In this document: in pieces, positions 30,484 through 39,394 of the stretch
How positions within the stretch are numbered: position 1 is the first letter of the stretch
How the letters are laid out: the number at the start of each line of letters is the position of its first letter
Assembly: GCA_026967495.1 (NCBI GenBank)
Contig: CP114060.1
Span: 186,001 to 250,000, forward strand
Origin: Rouxiella badensis
GTDB taxonomy: Bacteria > Pseudomonadota > Gammaproteobacteria > Enterobacterales > Enterobacteriaceae
DNA: 64,000 bases
Reading direction: 5' to 3'
Program-made: the position numbers and the translations under genes
Notes under the pieces: model-generated
Told to the model about the DNA's origin: nothing
What the model saw: only the letters and a program-made list of their open reading frames with translations
Database searches by the model: none

Positions 30484-32331
30484 TTATTTGGCTTCAATAA
30501 CCTCATTTTCAGGCGCTTTACCGTCAATACTGCCGCGCCAGCTTTGCTGCTGCTCGCCGAGACGCGCCTGATCCTGCTCAATGGCCGCAGAAAGCATATC
30601 GCGGGCGCGGGCCAAACTGGCGAGGCGGAACTCGGTGTCTTCGTAGTTTGCCAGCGTGGCTTCGAGCATTTTCACGTTGTAGTGCTTAAACAGGTCCGCC
30701 TTCTCGCGGGCCTCGTAGGCGTCTAGCCCCAGAATTTCCAACGTTTCTCGACCGGCGCGCAGCGAGCCTTCAAACAGCTCACGCTCCGGCGCCTCAACGC
30801 CCAACTGACGCAGCTGATACCAATGGTCAACGTCGCGCGCGCGGGCGATGATTTTCAGGTTCGGGAAGTTTTCCTTCGCCAGTCGAGTCAGCTCTAAATT
30901 AGCCTCCACGTCGTCGATGGCGTTGATCAATACCTTGGCCTGTGCCGCACCGGCGGACTCCAGCAGGTCTACGCGCGTCGCGTCGCCGTAAAACACCTTG
31001 GTGCCAAACTTGCGCAGCGTTTCGATGTGGTCAGGATCGTTGTCCAATACCACCGTGTGCACATTGTTGGCGAGCAGCAGACGTCCGGCGATTTGCCCGA
31101 AGCGCCCGAAACCGGCAATGATCACGCTGGCGTGCTCGTCGTCGATAATGTCCTGCGGACGAGAGTCCTTCGGCGCATTGCGCTCCAGACGGCTGGCAAT
31201 CACCAGCAGCACCGGCGTGACGGCCATCGACAGCGCGACCGCCAACGTCAGCGACTTCGCCCAATCCGCAGGCAGCACACCGGCCAGCTGCGCGGCACTG
31301 AAGATAACGAAGGCAAACTCACTGCCCTGCCCCAGCAGGATGGCAAACATGCCGCGCTGGCGCTTTGGCACGCTGAGCCAGGGCGCAACAATCCACAGCA
31401 GGGCGGCCTTCAGCGCCATAAAGCCCAACAGCAATACGGCAATCAGCAGCGGATGATGCACCAGCGTACCGAAGTCGATAGACATCCCGACGCCGATGAA
31501 GAATAGCCCGAGCAGCAGCCCTTTGAACGGCTGAATATCACTTTCCAGCGCGTGTCGGTACTCGGAACTTGCCAGCATCACCCCGGCGAGGAACGCGCCC
31601 ATCGCCATCGATAGCCCAGCCATCTCCAGTAAAATACCGAAGCCAAACACCAGAAACAGCGCCACGGCGCTGAATACTTCGCGCATGCCAGAGCGGGCCA
31701 CGAAATGCAGCACCGGACGAGCGACGTAGCGCCCAAGCAGCACCACGATGGCTAACGCGCCGACAACCTTGGCAGCCGAAATGCCGAAGGACGCCAGCGT
31801 GGTAGTTTCACCGGTGCTGGCCAAAAGGGGAATCATCGCCACCAGCGGGATAGCCGCGATATCCTGAAACAGCAGCACTGCAAAGGCGCTGCGGCCAATA
31901 GGCGTTGGCGTCAGGCTGCGTTCGCTCATCGCCTGCATGGCAATCGCCGTCGAGGAGAGCGCCAGCGTCAGGCCAATCAACAGCGCAATTTTCCAGTCCA
32001 GTCCCAGCGCAGCGCAGAAGGCGCTAAGCACCAGTCCGCAGCCGACCATCTGAATACTGCCGCCGCCGAAGACCGAGGCACGCAGGGTCCAGAGGCGTTT
32101 AGGGTCGAGTTCGAGACCGATGATAAACAGCATCAGCACCACGCCAATCTCGGCGAAGGTTAGAATCGATTCGGCGTCCGAGACCAGCTTCAGGCCCCAT
32201 GGGCCAATGATACAGCCGGCAATCAGATACCCCAGCACCGAGCCGAGTCCGAAACGCACGGCAATAGGCACAAACAGCGCGGCCGATCCGAGATAGATAA
32301 GCCCCTCGATCATCATGCTGTGATTATCCAT
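30484..32331 (-). CDS. kefC: Glutathione-regulated potassium-efflux antiporter KefC
   Basis: KefC releases potassium in exchange for protons when electrophiles form glutathione adducts, acidifying the cytoplasm for protection. About twelve transmembrane segments (from MMIEGLIYLGSAALFVP) end in a TrkA-N regulatory domain with ASVIIAGFGRFGQIAGR near residue 400. HALESDIQPFKGLLLGLFF is the conserved re-entrant region. Starting at ATG 32331 it has 615 residues (E. coli 620). As read it is in frame with kefF (one 806-codon frame), but this join is probably a read error. Confidence 0.95.
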   Translation of the reverse strand: MDNHSMMIEGLIYLGSAALFVPIAVRFGLGSVLGYLIAGCIIGPWGLKLVSDAESILTFAEIGVVLMLFIIGLELDPKRLWTLRASVFGGGSIQMVGCGLVLSAFCAALGLDWKIALLIGLTLALSSTAIAMQAMSERSLTPTPIGRSAFAVLLFQDIAAIPLVAMIPLLASTGETTTLASFGISAAKVVGALAIVVLLGRYVARPVLHFVARSGMREVFSAVALFLVFGFGILLEMAGLSMAMGAFLAGVMLASSEYRHALESDIQPFKGLLLGLFFIGVGMSIDFGTLVHHPLLIAVLLLGFMALKAALLWIVAPWLSVPKRQRGMFAILLGQGSEFAFVIFSAAQLAGVLPADWAKSLTLAVALSMAVTPVLLVIASRLERNAPKDSRPQDIIDDEHASVIIAGFGRFGQIAGRLLLANNVHTVVLDNDPDHIETLRKFGTKVFYGDATRVDLLESAGAAQAKVLINAIDDVEANLELTRLAKENFPNLKIIARARDVDHWYQLRQLGVEAPERELFEGSLRAGRETLEILGLDAYEAREKADLFKHYNVKMLEATLANYEDTEFRLASLARARDMLSAAIEQDQARLGEQQQSWRGSIDGKAPENEVIEAK

Positions 32332-32904
32332 TCGCTTCCCCTCCAATGATTGAGCCTGTTCTGCCGAAGCTGACGACGCGGGATGTGCCGCTTGCCAGTC
32401 GAGCAACCGCTGGCGATACGCCTCGCCGCCCGCCTTCAGCGTCACCTCGTTACAGGTAAAGGTATTGTGCAGCGCAAAGTAGGGCTGCCATTTCATGCCG
32501 CAGTACAGTGCCGTTGCTTCAATAGGCTGGGCGAGTGCAGCGAAATCAGGATAACTCCCCAGTTGGAAATGCTGCTCGTTACCGCCGGTAGTCACCGCCC
32601 ACAGGCAGCCTTTACCTTTCAGGGCATCGCCATCATGGCCATAGGCCCAGCCGTGCTCGAGCACTTTGTCGATCCACAGCTTAAGCAGCGGTGGCAGACC
32701 GTACCACTGTAGAGGATGCTGGAAAACCACCAGATCGGCCTCTTCCATCGCCTGCTGTTCTGCTTTGATATCAATAGAGAAGTCAGGATAAAGATCGTAA
32801 AGAGATCTGATTTTTACATCAGGGAGATCCTTAATTTCCTGAAGCAGATGCTTATTGGCATGGGAATGCCGGGGATAAGGATGGGCGTAGATAATCAGGA
32901 TCAT
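32324..32904 (-). CDS. kefF: KefC ancillary quinone oxidoreductase KefF (apparently fused to kefC)
   Basis: KefF is a flavodoxin-like FMN oxidoreductase that binds and activates KefC. It starts MILIIYAHPYPRHSHAN and carries the family block FQHPLQWYGLPPLLKLWIDKVLEHGWAYG near residue 60. As read there is no stop before kefC. If the C run at 32338-32341 had one more base, KefF would stop at a TAA overlapping the kefC ATG (ATGGATAA). That is exactly the overlap used by E. coli, so separate proteins are more likely than a fusion. KefF would then be about 193 residues. Confidence 0.92.
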
Positions 32905-33002
32905 AAAGCTTCCATATAAAAACGTATTTTATTGAGCATACGCAACTTTGTGCCAGAGGAAAAAAACCGTTAATGGGTTCTTAATAAAACAATAAAAACA
33001 AA

Positions 33003-33036
33003 AAAGAAGGGCACAGCATAATGCTGCGCCCTTCTT
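33003..33036 (-). terminator. Intrinsic terminator after carB
   Basis: AAGAAGGGCGCAGCATTATGCTGTGCCCTTCTT folds into an almost perfect stem on the minus strand and is followed by a T-rich run. It lies 37 bases beyond the carB stop. Confidence 0.9.
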
Positions 33037-33072
33037 AAGTTACAAGACAACAACCGAGGCTAAAAGCCTTGA

Positions 33073-36000
33073 TTAGCCTTTAATTTTTGCGTGCATTTCC
33101 TGTACGGAAATCACTTGCTCGGTTGGGTCTGAAGACAGCGCCATGGCGGTAGCAAAACCCCCGTTCAGCGTAGTGTCGTAGTGCACTTTATACTGCAGCG
33201 CGCTGCGACGAATTAGCTTGGAGTCTTCAATCGCCTGACGGCCCGCGGTGGTGTTGACGATGTAGCTATATTCACCGTTTTTGATGCGGTCCTGGATGTG
33301 TGGACGACCTTCATGCACCTTGTTGACCAGGCGCAGGTTGATGCCTGCTTCGCCCAGTACGACGGCGGTGCCGTGTGTCGCGTCCAGCTCAAAGCCGTGT
33401 TTCTGCAGCTTGGCGGCCAAATCAACCACGCGCGCCTTGTCACCGTCACGAACGGACAGCAGCGCACGACCGGCTTTCTTCATCCCAGACAGGCTACCCA
33501 GCTGGGCCTTAGCGAAGGCTTCAGCGAAGCTGCGGCCAACGCCCATCACTTCACCGGTAGAGCGCATCTCTGGGCCGAGGATGGGGTCAACGCCCGGGAA
33601 TTTGTTAAACGGCAGCACCACTTCTTTAACCGAGTAGTACGGCGGGATAACTTCTTCGGTTACGCCCTGCTCGGCCAGTGTCTGACCCGCCATCACGCGT
33701 GCAGCCACTTTCGCCAGTGCCACGCCGGTTGCCTTGGAAACAAACGGCACGGTACGCGCAGCACGTGGGTTAACCTCAATCAGGTAAACCTCGTTGTCTT
33801 TCACCGCAAACTGCACGTTCATCAGGCCACGAACGGAAAGCTCAAACGCCAGCTTCTCAACCTGTTGACGCATTACGTCCTGAATTTCTTTGCTCAGGGT
33901 ATAAGCAGGCAGTGAACATGCGGAGTCACCGGAGTGAACGCCCGCCTGCTCGATGTGCTCCATGATGCCGCCAATCAGCACGCGCTCGCCGTCGCAGATT
34001 GCGTCAACGTCAACTTCTATCGCATCGTCGAGGAAGCGGTCGAGCAGCACTGGCGCATCGTTGGATACGCTCACCGCGTTCTGGAAGTAACGGCGCAGGT
34101 CGATTTCGTCATAAACGATTTCCATCGCGCGGCCACCCAGCACATAAGATGGACGCACCACCAGCGGATAACCGATACCGGCTGCCTTCTCTACCGCCTG
34201 TTCGATGGTGGCTACGGTGGCGTTCGCTGGCTGCTTCAGGCCCAGACGGTTAACCGCCTGCTGGAAACGTTCGCGGTCTTCTGCACGGTCAATCGCGTCA
34301 GGGCTGGTACCAATAATCGGCACGCCGCAGGCTTCCAGCTCGCGAGCCAGTTTCAGCGGAGTCTGGCCACCGTACTGCACGATCACACCTTTTGGCTGCT
34401 CGATGCGGACGATTTCCAGCACGTCTTCCAGTGTTACCGACTCAAAGTACAGACGGTCTGAGGTGTCATAGTCGGTAGAAACGGTTTCAGGGTTACAGTT
34501 AACCATGATGGTTTCGTAACCGTCTTCGCGCAGCGCCAGTGAGGCGTGAACGCAGCAGTAGTCGAATTCGATACCCTGACCGATACGGTTTGGACCGCCA
34601 CCCAGCACCATAATTTTCGGGGTGCCGTTAGTTGGGTTGGACTCACACTCTTCTTCATAGGTGGAGTACATGTAGGCGGTGTCGGTCGAGAACTCGGCCG
34701 CACAGGTATCAACGCGCTTGTAAACCGGGTGCAGGTTCAGCTTGTGACGCAGCTTGCGCATTTCGCTCTCAGAGACGCCGACCAGTTTCGCCAGACGCAG
34801 GTCGGCGAAGCCTTTACGCTTGAGCACGCGCAGCAAATCGTAGTTCAGTGCGCTAAAGCCGCCCTGAGCAACCTGAGATTCCAGTTTGATCAGCTCTTCA
34901 ATCTGTACCAGGAACCAGCGGTCGATGTTAGTCAGGTTAAAGATGCCGTCTACGGACATACCGGCACGGAATGCATCGGCGATGAACCAGATACGGTCAG
35001 AACCGGCTTCTTTCAGTTCACGACGGATTTTGGTCAGTGCTTCAGGATCGTCGAGGCTCACTTTAGGGTCGAAGCCGCTTGCGCCCACTTCCAGACCGCG
35101 CAGCGCTTTCTGCATCGATTCCTGGAAGGTGCGACCGATAGCCATGACTTCACCCACAGATTTCATCTGGGTGGTCAGACGGTCGTTGGCACCGGCAAAT
35201 TTCTCGAAGTTGAAGCGAGGAATTTTAGTCACAACGTAGTCGATTGAAGGCTCGAATGACGCTGGGGTCTTGCCGCCGGTGATGTCGTTCATCAACTCGT
35301 CAAGGGTGTAACCCACCGCCAGCTTGGCGGCTACTTTAGCAATCGGGAAGCCGGTTGCCTTAGAAGCCAGCGCAGAAGAGCGTGATACGCGTGGGTTCAT
35401 CTCGATAACTATCAGACGGCCGTCTTTCGGATTCACAGAGAACTGTACGTTTGAACCGCCAGTCTCGACGCCGATTTCACGCAGTACCGCCAGAGAGGCG
35501 TTACGCATGATTTGGTATTCTTTGTCGGTCAGTGTCTGCGCAGGGGCCACGGTGATGGAGTCACCGGTGTGGATACCCATCGCGTCGAAGTTCTCGATAG
35601 AACAAACGATAATGCAGTTGTCGTTCTTGTCGCGGACCACTTCCATCTCGTACTCTTTCCAACCGATCAGCGATTCATCAATCAGCAGCTCTTTGGTTGG
35701 GGAGAGGTCGAGACCACGAGTACAAATCTCTTCGAACTCTTCGTGATTGTAAGCGATACCGCCGCCGGTGCCGCCCATGGTAAAGGAAGGACGGATGATG
35801 CACGGGAAGCCAACGTCGGCAGCGATAACCAGCGCTTCTTCCATATTGTGTGCAATACCTGAACGTGCCGTGCCCAGACCGATTTTCTTCATCGCGATAT
35901 CAAAGCGACGGCGGTCTTCTGCCTTGTCAATCGCGTCGGCGGTTGCACCAATCATGGTCACGCCGAACTCTTCCAGTACGCCCTGACGCTCAAGCTCCAG

Positions 36001-36297
36001 CGCACAGTTCAGTGCAGTCTGGCCGCCCATCGTTGGCAGTACCGCGTCTGGACGCTCTTTTTCGATAATCTTGCGAACAACTTCCCAGTGGATTGGCTCG
36101 ATATAGGTGGCATCGGCCATGTCTGGGTCGGTCATAATGGTGGCTGGGTTAGAGTTCACCAGAATGACGCGGTAGCCCTCTTCGCGCAGGGCTTTACACG
36201 CCTGTGCACCAGAGTAGTCAAACTCGCAGGCCTGTCCGATTACGATCGGACCCGCGCCCAGAATCAGAATGCTTTTTATGTCTGTACGTTTTGGCAT
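33073..36297 (-). CDS. carB: Carbamoyl-phosphate synthase large subunit
   Basis: CarB joins bicarbonate, ammonia from CarA and two ATP into carbamoyl phosphate for arginine and pyrimidines. It is 1074 residues, the standard length (E. coli 1073), and shows two homologous ATP-grasp halves. Motifs include MPKRTDIKSILILGAGPIVIGQ at the start, PSFTMGGTGGGIAY, VIEMNPRVSRSSALASKATG in the first half and LIEVNPRAARTVPFVSKATG in the second. The C-terminal allosteric domain binds ornithine and UMP. The frame is intact over 3.2 kb. It starts 16 bases after carA. Confidence 0.98.
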   Translation of the reverse strand: MPKRTDIKSILILGAGPIVIGQACEFDYSGAQACKALREEGYRVILVNSNPATIMTDPDMADATYIEPIHWEVVRKIIEKERPDAVLPTMGGQTALNCALELERQGVLEEFGVTMIGATADAIDKAEDRRRFDIAMKKIGLGTARSGIAHNMEEALVIAADVGFPCIIRPSFTMGGTGGGIAYNHEEFEEICTRGLDLSPTKELLIDESLIGWKEYEMEVVRDKNDNCIIVCSIENFDAMGIHTGDSITVAPAQTLTDKEYQIMRNASLAVLREIGVETGGSNVQFSVNPKDGRLIVIEMNPRVSRSSALASKATGFPIAKVAAKLAVGYTLDELMNDITGGKTPASFEPSIDYVVTKIPRFNFEKFAGANDRLTTQMKSVGEVMAIGRTFQESMQKALRGLEVGASGFDPKVSLDDPEALTKIRRELKEAGSDRIWFIADAFRAGMSVDGIFNLTNIDRWFLVQIEELIKLESQVAQGGFSALNYDLLRVLKRKGFADLRLAKLVGVSESEMRKLRHKLNLHPVYKRVDTCAAEFSTDTAYMYSTYEEECESNPTNGTPKIMVLGGGPNRIGQGIEFDYCCVHASLALREDGYETIMVNCNPETVSTDYDTSDRLYFESVTLEDVLEIVRIEQPKGVIVQYGGQTPLKLARELEACGVPIIGTSPDAIDRAEDRERFQQAVNRLGLKQPANATVATIEQAVEKAAGIGYPLVVRPSYVLGGRAMEIVYDEIDLRRYFQNAVSVSNDAPVLLDRFLDDAIEVDVDAICDGERVLIGGIMEHIEQAGVHSGDSACSLPAYTLSKEIQDVMRQQVEKLAFELSVRGLMNVQFAVKDNEVYLIEVNPRAARTVPFVSKATGVALAKVAARVMAGQTLAEQGVTEEVIPPYYSVKEVVLPFNKFPGVDPILGPEMRSTGEVMGVGRSFAEAFAKAQLGSLSGMKKAGRALLSVRDGDKARVVDLAAKLQKHGFELDATHGTAVVLGEAGINLRLVNKVHEGRPHIQDRIKNGEYSYIVNTTAGRQAIEDSKLIRRSALQYKVHYDTTLNGGFATAMALSSDPTEQVISVQEMHAKIKG

Positions 36298-36313
36298 TAT
36301 CTGCTCCTGTTAA

Positions 36314-37462
36314 TTATTTGCCGCTGTTACGGTAGGCTTCGATCAGTTCGATAAAGTGATCGAACAGTGGGGCTGCATCGTGCGGGCCTGGACTCGCTTC
36401 AGGGTGACCCTGGAAGCTGAACGCTGGCTTGTCGGTACGATGGATACCCTGCAATGAACCGTCGAACAGTGATTTGTGCGTCGTGCGCAGCGTGGCTGGC
36501 AGGCTGGCTTCATCTACGGCAAAACCGTGGTTCTGCGCGGTGATCATCACGGTGTTGTTATCAAGATTTTTAACCGGATGGTTGCCGCCGTGATGGCCGA
36601 ATTTCATTTTAAGCGTCTTGGCACCGCTGGCTAATGCCAACAGCTGATGGCCCAGACAGATACCGAACACCGGAATGTCAGTGGTCAGGAAGGTCTTGAT
36701 AGCCTCAATGGCGTAGTCGCATGGCTCAGGGTCACCCGGGCCGTTTGACAGGAAAATGCCGTCTGGATTGAGCTTCATCACGTCTGCAGCAGAGGTTTTC
36801 GCCGGAACCACCGTCAGGCGGCAACCGCGGTCAACCAGCATGCGCAGAATGTTGCGCTTCACGCCGTAGTCATAGGCCACAACGTGGAAAGGTAAATCCT
36901 CAGCTTTCTTCGCTTCAGGCAAATCGCCCTCCAGAGTCCAGCTACCTTGCTGCCAGCTGTAAGACTCCTGAGTGGTGACTTCTTTCGCTAAATCCATTCC
37001 TTTCAGGCCCGGGAAGCCTTTGGCTTTCTCGAGTGCCAACGCAGCATCTACGTTATCACCGGCAATGATGCAGCCGTTCTGCGCGCCCTTTTCACTCAGT
37101 AAACGTGTCAACTTACGCGTATCAATATCGGCGATAGCAACGATATTGTGGCGTTTGAGGTAGTCAGACAGGTTTTCTTCATTACGGTAGTTGCTGGCAA
37201 TCAGAGGGAGATCGCGAATCACCAGGCCTTGGGCGTGTACTGCAGAGGATTCTTCATCAGCGGCGTTAGTGCCGACATTGCCGATATGGGGATAAGTAAG
37301 AGTAACGATCTGGCGGGAATAGGAAGGATCAGTGAGGATTTCTTGATAACCGGTCATCGACGTATTGAAGACCACTTCCCCTACTGCCGTTCCCTCTGCC
37401 CCGATGGCCCGACCGTGGAATTGGGTTCCGTCTTCCAGAACCAATAGCGCTGACTTTATCAA
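36314..37462 (-). CDS. carA: Carbamoyl-phosphate synthase small subunit (TTG start)
   Basis: CarA is the glutaminase that feeds ammonia to CarB. The class I amidotransferase triad is visible: cysteine in FGICLGHQLLALA near residue 269, and histidine and glutamate in GHPEASPGPHDA near 353. TTG at 37462 is preferred as start because it gives MIKSALLVLEDGTQFHGRA, exactly 382 residues as in E. coli, whose carA also uses TTG. A GGAGG lies at the right distance upstream. Confidence 0.96.
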   Translation of the reverse strand: MIKSALLVLEDGTQFHGRAIGAEGTAVGEVVFNTSMTGYQEILTDPSYSRQIVTLTYPHIGNVGTNAADEESSAVHAQGLVIRDLPLIASNYRNEENLSDYLKRHNIVAIADIDTRKLTRLLSEKGAQNGCIIAGDNVDAALALEKAKGFPGLKGMDLAKEVTTQESYSWQQGSWTLEGDLPEAKKAEDLPFHVVAYDYGVKRNILRMLVDRGCRLTVVPAKTSAADVMKLNPDGIFLSNGPGDPEPCDYAIEAIKTFLTTDIPVFGICLGHQLLALASGAKTLKMKFGHHGGNHPVKNLDNNTVMITAQNHGFAVDEASLPATLRTTHKSLFDGSLQGIHRTDKPAFSFQGHPEASPGPHDAAPLFDHFIELIEAYRNSGK

Positions 37463-37473
37463 AGCATCCTCCA

Positions 37474-37510
37474 AGAATAATCAATCATTATATTTGCATA
37501 TTAATTCAGA
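37474..37510 (-). promoter_or_regulatory. Two ArgR boxes over the carAB P2 promoter
   Basis: Two adjacent 18-base sites lie directly upstream of carA: 37493-37510 (TCTGAATTAATATGCAAA on the minus strand) and 37474-37491. Both resemble the ARG-box consensus and match the E. coli carAB P2 region almost base for base around TGAATTAATATGCAAAT. Arginine-ArgR repression of the downstream promoter is established in E. coli and inferred here. Confidence 0.8.
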
Positions 37511-37707
37511 TCGAATGACCTAATCAATGCAAAAATTGCACTCAGAGCGGTTATTTTTCTACCCTAAAAGCTAATTTTTGGCAAATTGCGCGCATTCTAA
37601 TGATGGGCGTGGGGTTTGTCTACCCAAAGCGCCATTATTTTTGTGTTTTTCGCATCACTCAGCGAAATGAACGTCAAATAGCGATAAAAGGATAGGATAA
37701 GTAAGCA

Positions 37708-37723
37708 TAGTAAACGTTTGCGA
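37708..37723 (-). promoter_or_regulatory. PurR operator upstream of carAB
   Basis: On the minus strand the 16-mer TCGCAAACGTTTACTA fits the PurR consensus ACGCAAACGTTTNCNT at nearly every position. It lies about 250 bases upstream of carA, near where E. coli carAB carries its PurR site. This links carbamoyl phosphate supply to purine levels. Confidence 0.82.
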
Positions 37724-37888
37724 GCGGGGTTATCTGAAAAAATCGTTATTTTGTTTACTATAATCGAATGAAGAGAAATTGAGCGGCTACTTTATGTTCA
37801 AAACGGTAGAAAAAACCGGGTAAATGCCAACAAAAGGTAACTTGGAATTAAAAAGCAACTGAAGGCGCTATTTTTAAGACAAAAGAAA

Positions 37889-37910
37889 AGGGCAATAAAA
37901 TAACTGCCCT
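37889..37910 (-). terminator. Intrinsic terminator after dapB
   Basis: AGGGCA and TGCCCT form the stem with a 10-base AT loop. The minus strand continues into TTTTCTTTT. It lies 52 bases beyond the dapB stop. Confidence 0.8.
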
Positions 37911-37961
37911 TCCATCAAAAACTTATGATAAAAACAACCACATCACGATTGTTGGAGAACC

Positions 37962-38783
37962 TTATAAATCTTCGAGACCCAAGACATCTGTCATGTCAAA
38001 GAGACCATTTTTCTTGAGTGATACCCATTTAGCAGCACGAACTGCGCCATTGGCGAAAGTCATGCGGCTTGAGGCCTTGTGCGTTATCTCTACACGCTCG
38101 CCAATATCAGCAAACATCGCAGTATGTTCACCGACGATATCCCCGGCGCGAATGGTGGCGAAACCGATGCTCATCGGGTCACGCTCACCGGTATGGCCTT
38201 CGCGGGCATAGACGGCGCAGTCCTTCAGATCACGGCCTAGCGCACCCGCGATGGCTTCACCCATAGCGAGCGCAGTACCTGAAGGTGCATCGACCTTGTG
38301 ACGATGGTGTGCTTCAACGATTTCTATATCGGTGTAGTCACCCATCACTTTTGCCGCTTTCTCAAGCAGCTTTAGCACCACGTTGACGCCTACGCTAAAG
38401 TTCGCGGCGAAAACGACGGGAATTTCATCGGCAGCCTGTTTAATTGCCGCTTTACCTGCATCATCGAACCCCGTAGTGCCGATAACGATGCCTTTACCCT
38501 GTTTCAGACAGAAGCTCAGGTGCTCGAGAGTCCCTTCGGGGCGTGTGAAATCGATCAGGATGTCAAAATCACCGGCTACCGCTTCCAGACTGTCACTGAC
38601 TTTAACGTTAATCGCGCCTACACCGGCGAGTTCGCCTGCGTCAGTACCCACAAGTGAAGAACCTTTACGCTCTAACGCCGCGCCCAGAACCACACCTTCA
38701 GCCTGCTGTACGGCCTGAATCAGCTGGCGACCCATGCGCCCACCGGAACCGGCAATCGCCATGCGGATATCAGCTTTGCTCAT
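37962..38783 (-). CDS. dapB: 4-hydroxy-tetrahydrodipicolinate reductase
   Basis: DapB carries out the second committed step toward diaminopimelate and lysine, using NADH or NADPH. The 273-residue protein (same length as E. coli) has the nucleotide-binding IAGSGGRMGRQLIQA, the catalytic EAHHRHKVDAPSGTAL near residue 155 and the substrate-binding GERVEITHKASSRMTFA. The frame is intact. Confidence 0.97.
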   Translation of the reverse strand: MSKADIRMAIAGSGGRMGRQLIQAVQQAEGVVLGAALERKGSSLVGTDAGELAGVGAINVKVSDSLEAVAGDFDILIDFTRPEGTLEHLSFCLKQGKGIVIGTTGFDDAGKAAIKQAADEIPVVFAANFSVGVNVVLKLLEKAAKVMGDYTDIEIVEAHHRHKVDAPSGTALAMGEAIAGALGRDLKDCAVYAREGHTGERDPMSIGFATIRAGDIVGEHTAMFADIGERVEITHKASSRMTFANGAVRAAKWVSLKKNGLFDMTDVLGLEDL

Positions 38784-39394
38784 AATTTCTCTCTTTATTA
38801 ATGTGTGCTTCGTAAAACAGAATCAGGTTAACCACCCCATTCCATCACGGCTAGTGAAATTGCCTCATAATTAGAAAATTATGATATAGGCACGCTAACA
38901 TCAGTAAAACCTATTTCGCGTCGGGTCGAAAGCCTCGCCCTTCACTTTCGACATTGCTGAAAAAACCAGCAATAACAACCCTCAAGACAATGCAATTCAC
39001 TTAAATGAATAATCATGCATACAGATGAATAACCTGCACAGGCATTATCTCTTTTTTTGCACGTTTCCCGGATGCAGATCAATTTATTAAGCCTGATATA
39101 AATAATTCATATTTCGTTATTGGATTTTATTGAACCCTTATGATAATAAATAGCCAGCTAATTTTAAGTCGAAACATTATTGCAGAGGCAGGAAGATAAA
39201 TAAGCCAATCTTTAATATCGGTAAACCATTGAATTAGCAATTAAATATTATTAAGCGAACCAGCCTGTTGCGCAATGAAAGTCAGTGATAAAACGAGACG
39301 GATTGCAATACGGCTGTTACATGCTCGTTAATCCCCCTCGTGTATAGCTAGGGAAAATTAGGATGCCAACACAGTATTGGCACCTGGAGTTTTT
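38784..39394. other. AT-rich spacer upstream of the porin gene
   Basis: This 611-base gap between the divergent dapB and porin genes has no ORF of note. It is AT-rich in its right two thirds, as porin control regions often are. A short inverted repeat, TGCCAA and TTGGCA (39364-39369 and 39377-39382), lies immediately before the ribosome binding site of the porin gene. I could not place a CRP, OmpR or other operator with confidence. Confidence 0.5.

Noticed and set aside
33298..33915. 205-codon ORF antisense to carB
   Set aside because: It is one of several open shadow frames over carB, and carB is intact over its full length.
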